Of a stretch of DNA of 19,034 nucleotides, positions 18,786 through 19,034 are shown piece by piece. This stretch comes from JAJYKN01 sp045403145 (GTDB lineage: Bacteria > Nitrospirota > UBA9217), in the NCBI GenBank assembly GCA_045403145.1, contig JAXIPA010000264.1, forward strand, positions 1 through 19,034, read 5' to 3'. The translations under genes and the position numbers were made by a program. Positions within the stretch are counted from its first letter, which is position 1. Each line of letters begins with the position of its first letter. A model generated the notes under the pieces. It was not told where the DNA came from, did no database searches, and saw nothing but the letters and a program-made list of their open reading frames with translations.

Positions 18786-19034
18786 ATGAGGAAATTCGTA
18801 GTGTTTGCAGTCGTTTTGTTTCTTGCAGCAAGCGTTGCGTACGCTAAGGGACACGAGGTAAAAAAGAAAGCGGGCGACTATGACGTTACGATCGCTTTCG
18901 ACAGGAACCCGCCGGTCACCGGGGAAAACGCGGTCGCCATCGTGGTCAAGGACGCTTCCGGTCATGTGGTTAATGACGCGCAGGTAAAGGTGGAATACTC
19001 CATGCCGGCGATGCCGGGCATGCCCCCCATGAAC
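18786..19034 (+). CDS. FixH/YtkA-like periplasmic protein (partial, runs off window)
   Basis: The first 83 residues are visible. The Sec signal peptide ends SVAYA. A YtkA/FixH-like domain begins GDYDVTIAFDRNPPVTGENA and continues AIVVKDASGHVVNDAQVKVEY. It then enters a Met/Pro stretch (SMPAMPGMPPMN) of the kind expected to bind Cu(I). GAGGAGGGAG lies just before ATG 18786. Unlike the gene at 15509 it has no lipobox in the signal. Genes of this type often precede CusB/CusA-type efflux systems, so an efflux operon may continue beyond the edge; that is a prediction. Confidence 0.75.
   Translation, partial: MRKFVVFAVVLFLAASVAYAKGHEVKKKAGDYDVTIAFDRNPPVTGENAVAIVVKDASGHVVNDAQVKVEYSMPAMPGMPPMN

Noticed and set aside
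1..19034. CRISPR array, tRNA, rRNA, complete insertion sequence or phage genes
   Set aside because: No regularly spaced repeats, no cloverleaf or rRNA-like stretch, and no transposase or integrase motif was seen on either strand.

Overview
The window comes from a Gram-negative bacterium: it has lipoproteins, outer-membrane beta-barrels, a Tol-Pal pair, Tat and Sec export signals and a periplasmic c-type cytochrome. GC content is moderately high, every recognisable gene is on the + strand, and it carries a sigma-54 regulon. This style fits Nitrospirota or the former Deltaproteobacteria, but no rRNA or other marker fixes the taxonomy.

Left part (1-4440) is general. It holds the tail of an unidentified gene, a terminator, two tiny overlapping ORFs with a strong ribosome binding site, a radical SAM/SPASM enzyme, an NAD-dependent epimerase, a beheaded short-chain dehydrogenase fragment, then pal and ybgF/cpoB behind a good sigma-70 type promoter.

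Right part (4441-19034) is a copper/metal-handling island. A Tat-exported two-domain multicopper oxidase (T1 cysteine in domain 1, HDH instead of HCH in domain 2), a beta-barrel and a His/Met-rich cytochrome c lipoprotein form one tight operon. Next come a small secreted protein of unknown family, a copper-type P1B ATPase and a GAF/AAA+/Fis sigma-54 activator. An OsmC-like/DsrE-like pair follows. A second copy of the small secreted protein then leads a FixH/YtkA-like lipoprotein, an HD-GYP protein, a Met-rich periplasmic protein and another beta-barrel. The window ends inside a second FixH/YtkA-like gene.

The most interesting point is how the island is wired. Four sites match the -24/-12 sigma-54 promoter with the exact 10-nt GG-GC spacing (8375, 14725, 18643 and 13357), and the activator with an intact GAFTGA loop is encoded between them. 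Three of the four share a 17-bp upstream motif, GTRTGAnAnnCTACATY, at 110, 110 and 121 bp from the -24 GG (11 bp, about one helical turn, apart), plus IHF-like sites about 35 bp upstream of the GG. Each of these three transcripts would begin with a short leader ORF. In the two paralogous copies the leader start MIRD[F/I]REC differs mostly by synonymous changes, which suggests it is translated.

The two small secreted proteins (141 and 139 aa, about four-fifths identical, each with an internal 20-residue repeat) lie in a duplicated block of about 0.89 kb that includes promoter, leader ORF, gene and 3' hairpins. My reading is a metal-responsive sigma-54 envelope-stress regulon: a cytoplasmic sensor-activator, a copper exporter, periplasmic metal binders and oxidases, and a new family of small secreted proteins as its most strongly marked output. 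The metal signal and the function of the small proteins are inference.
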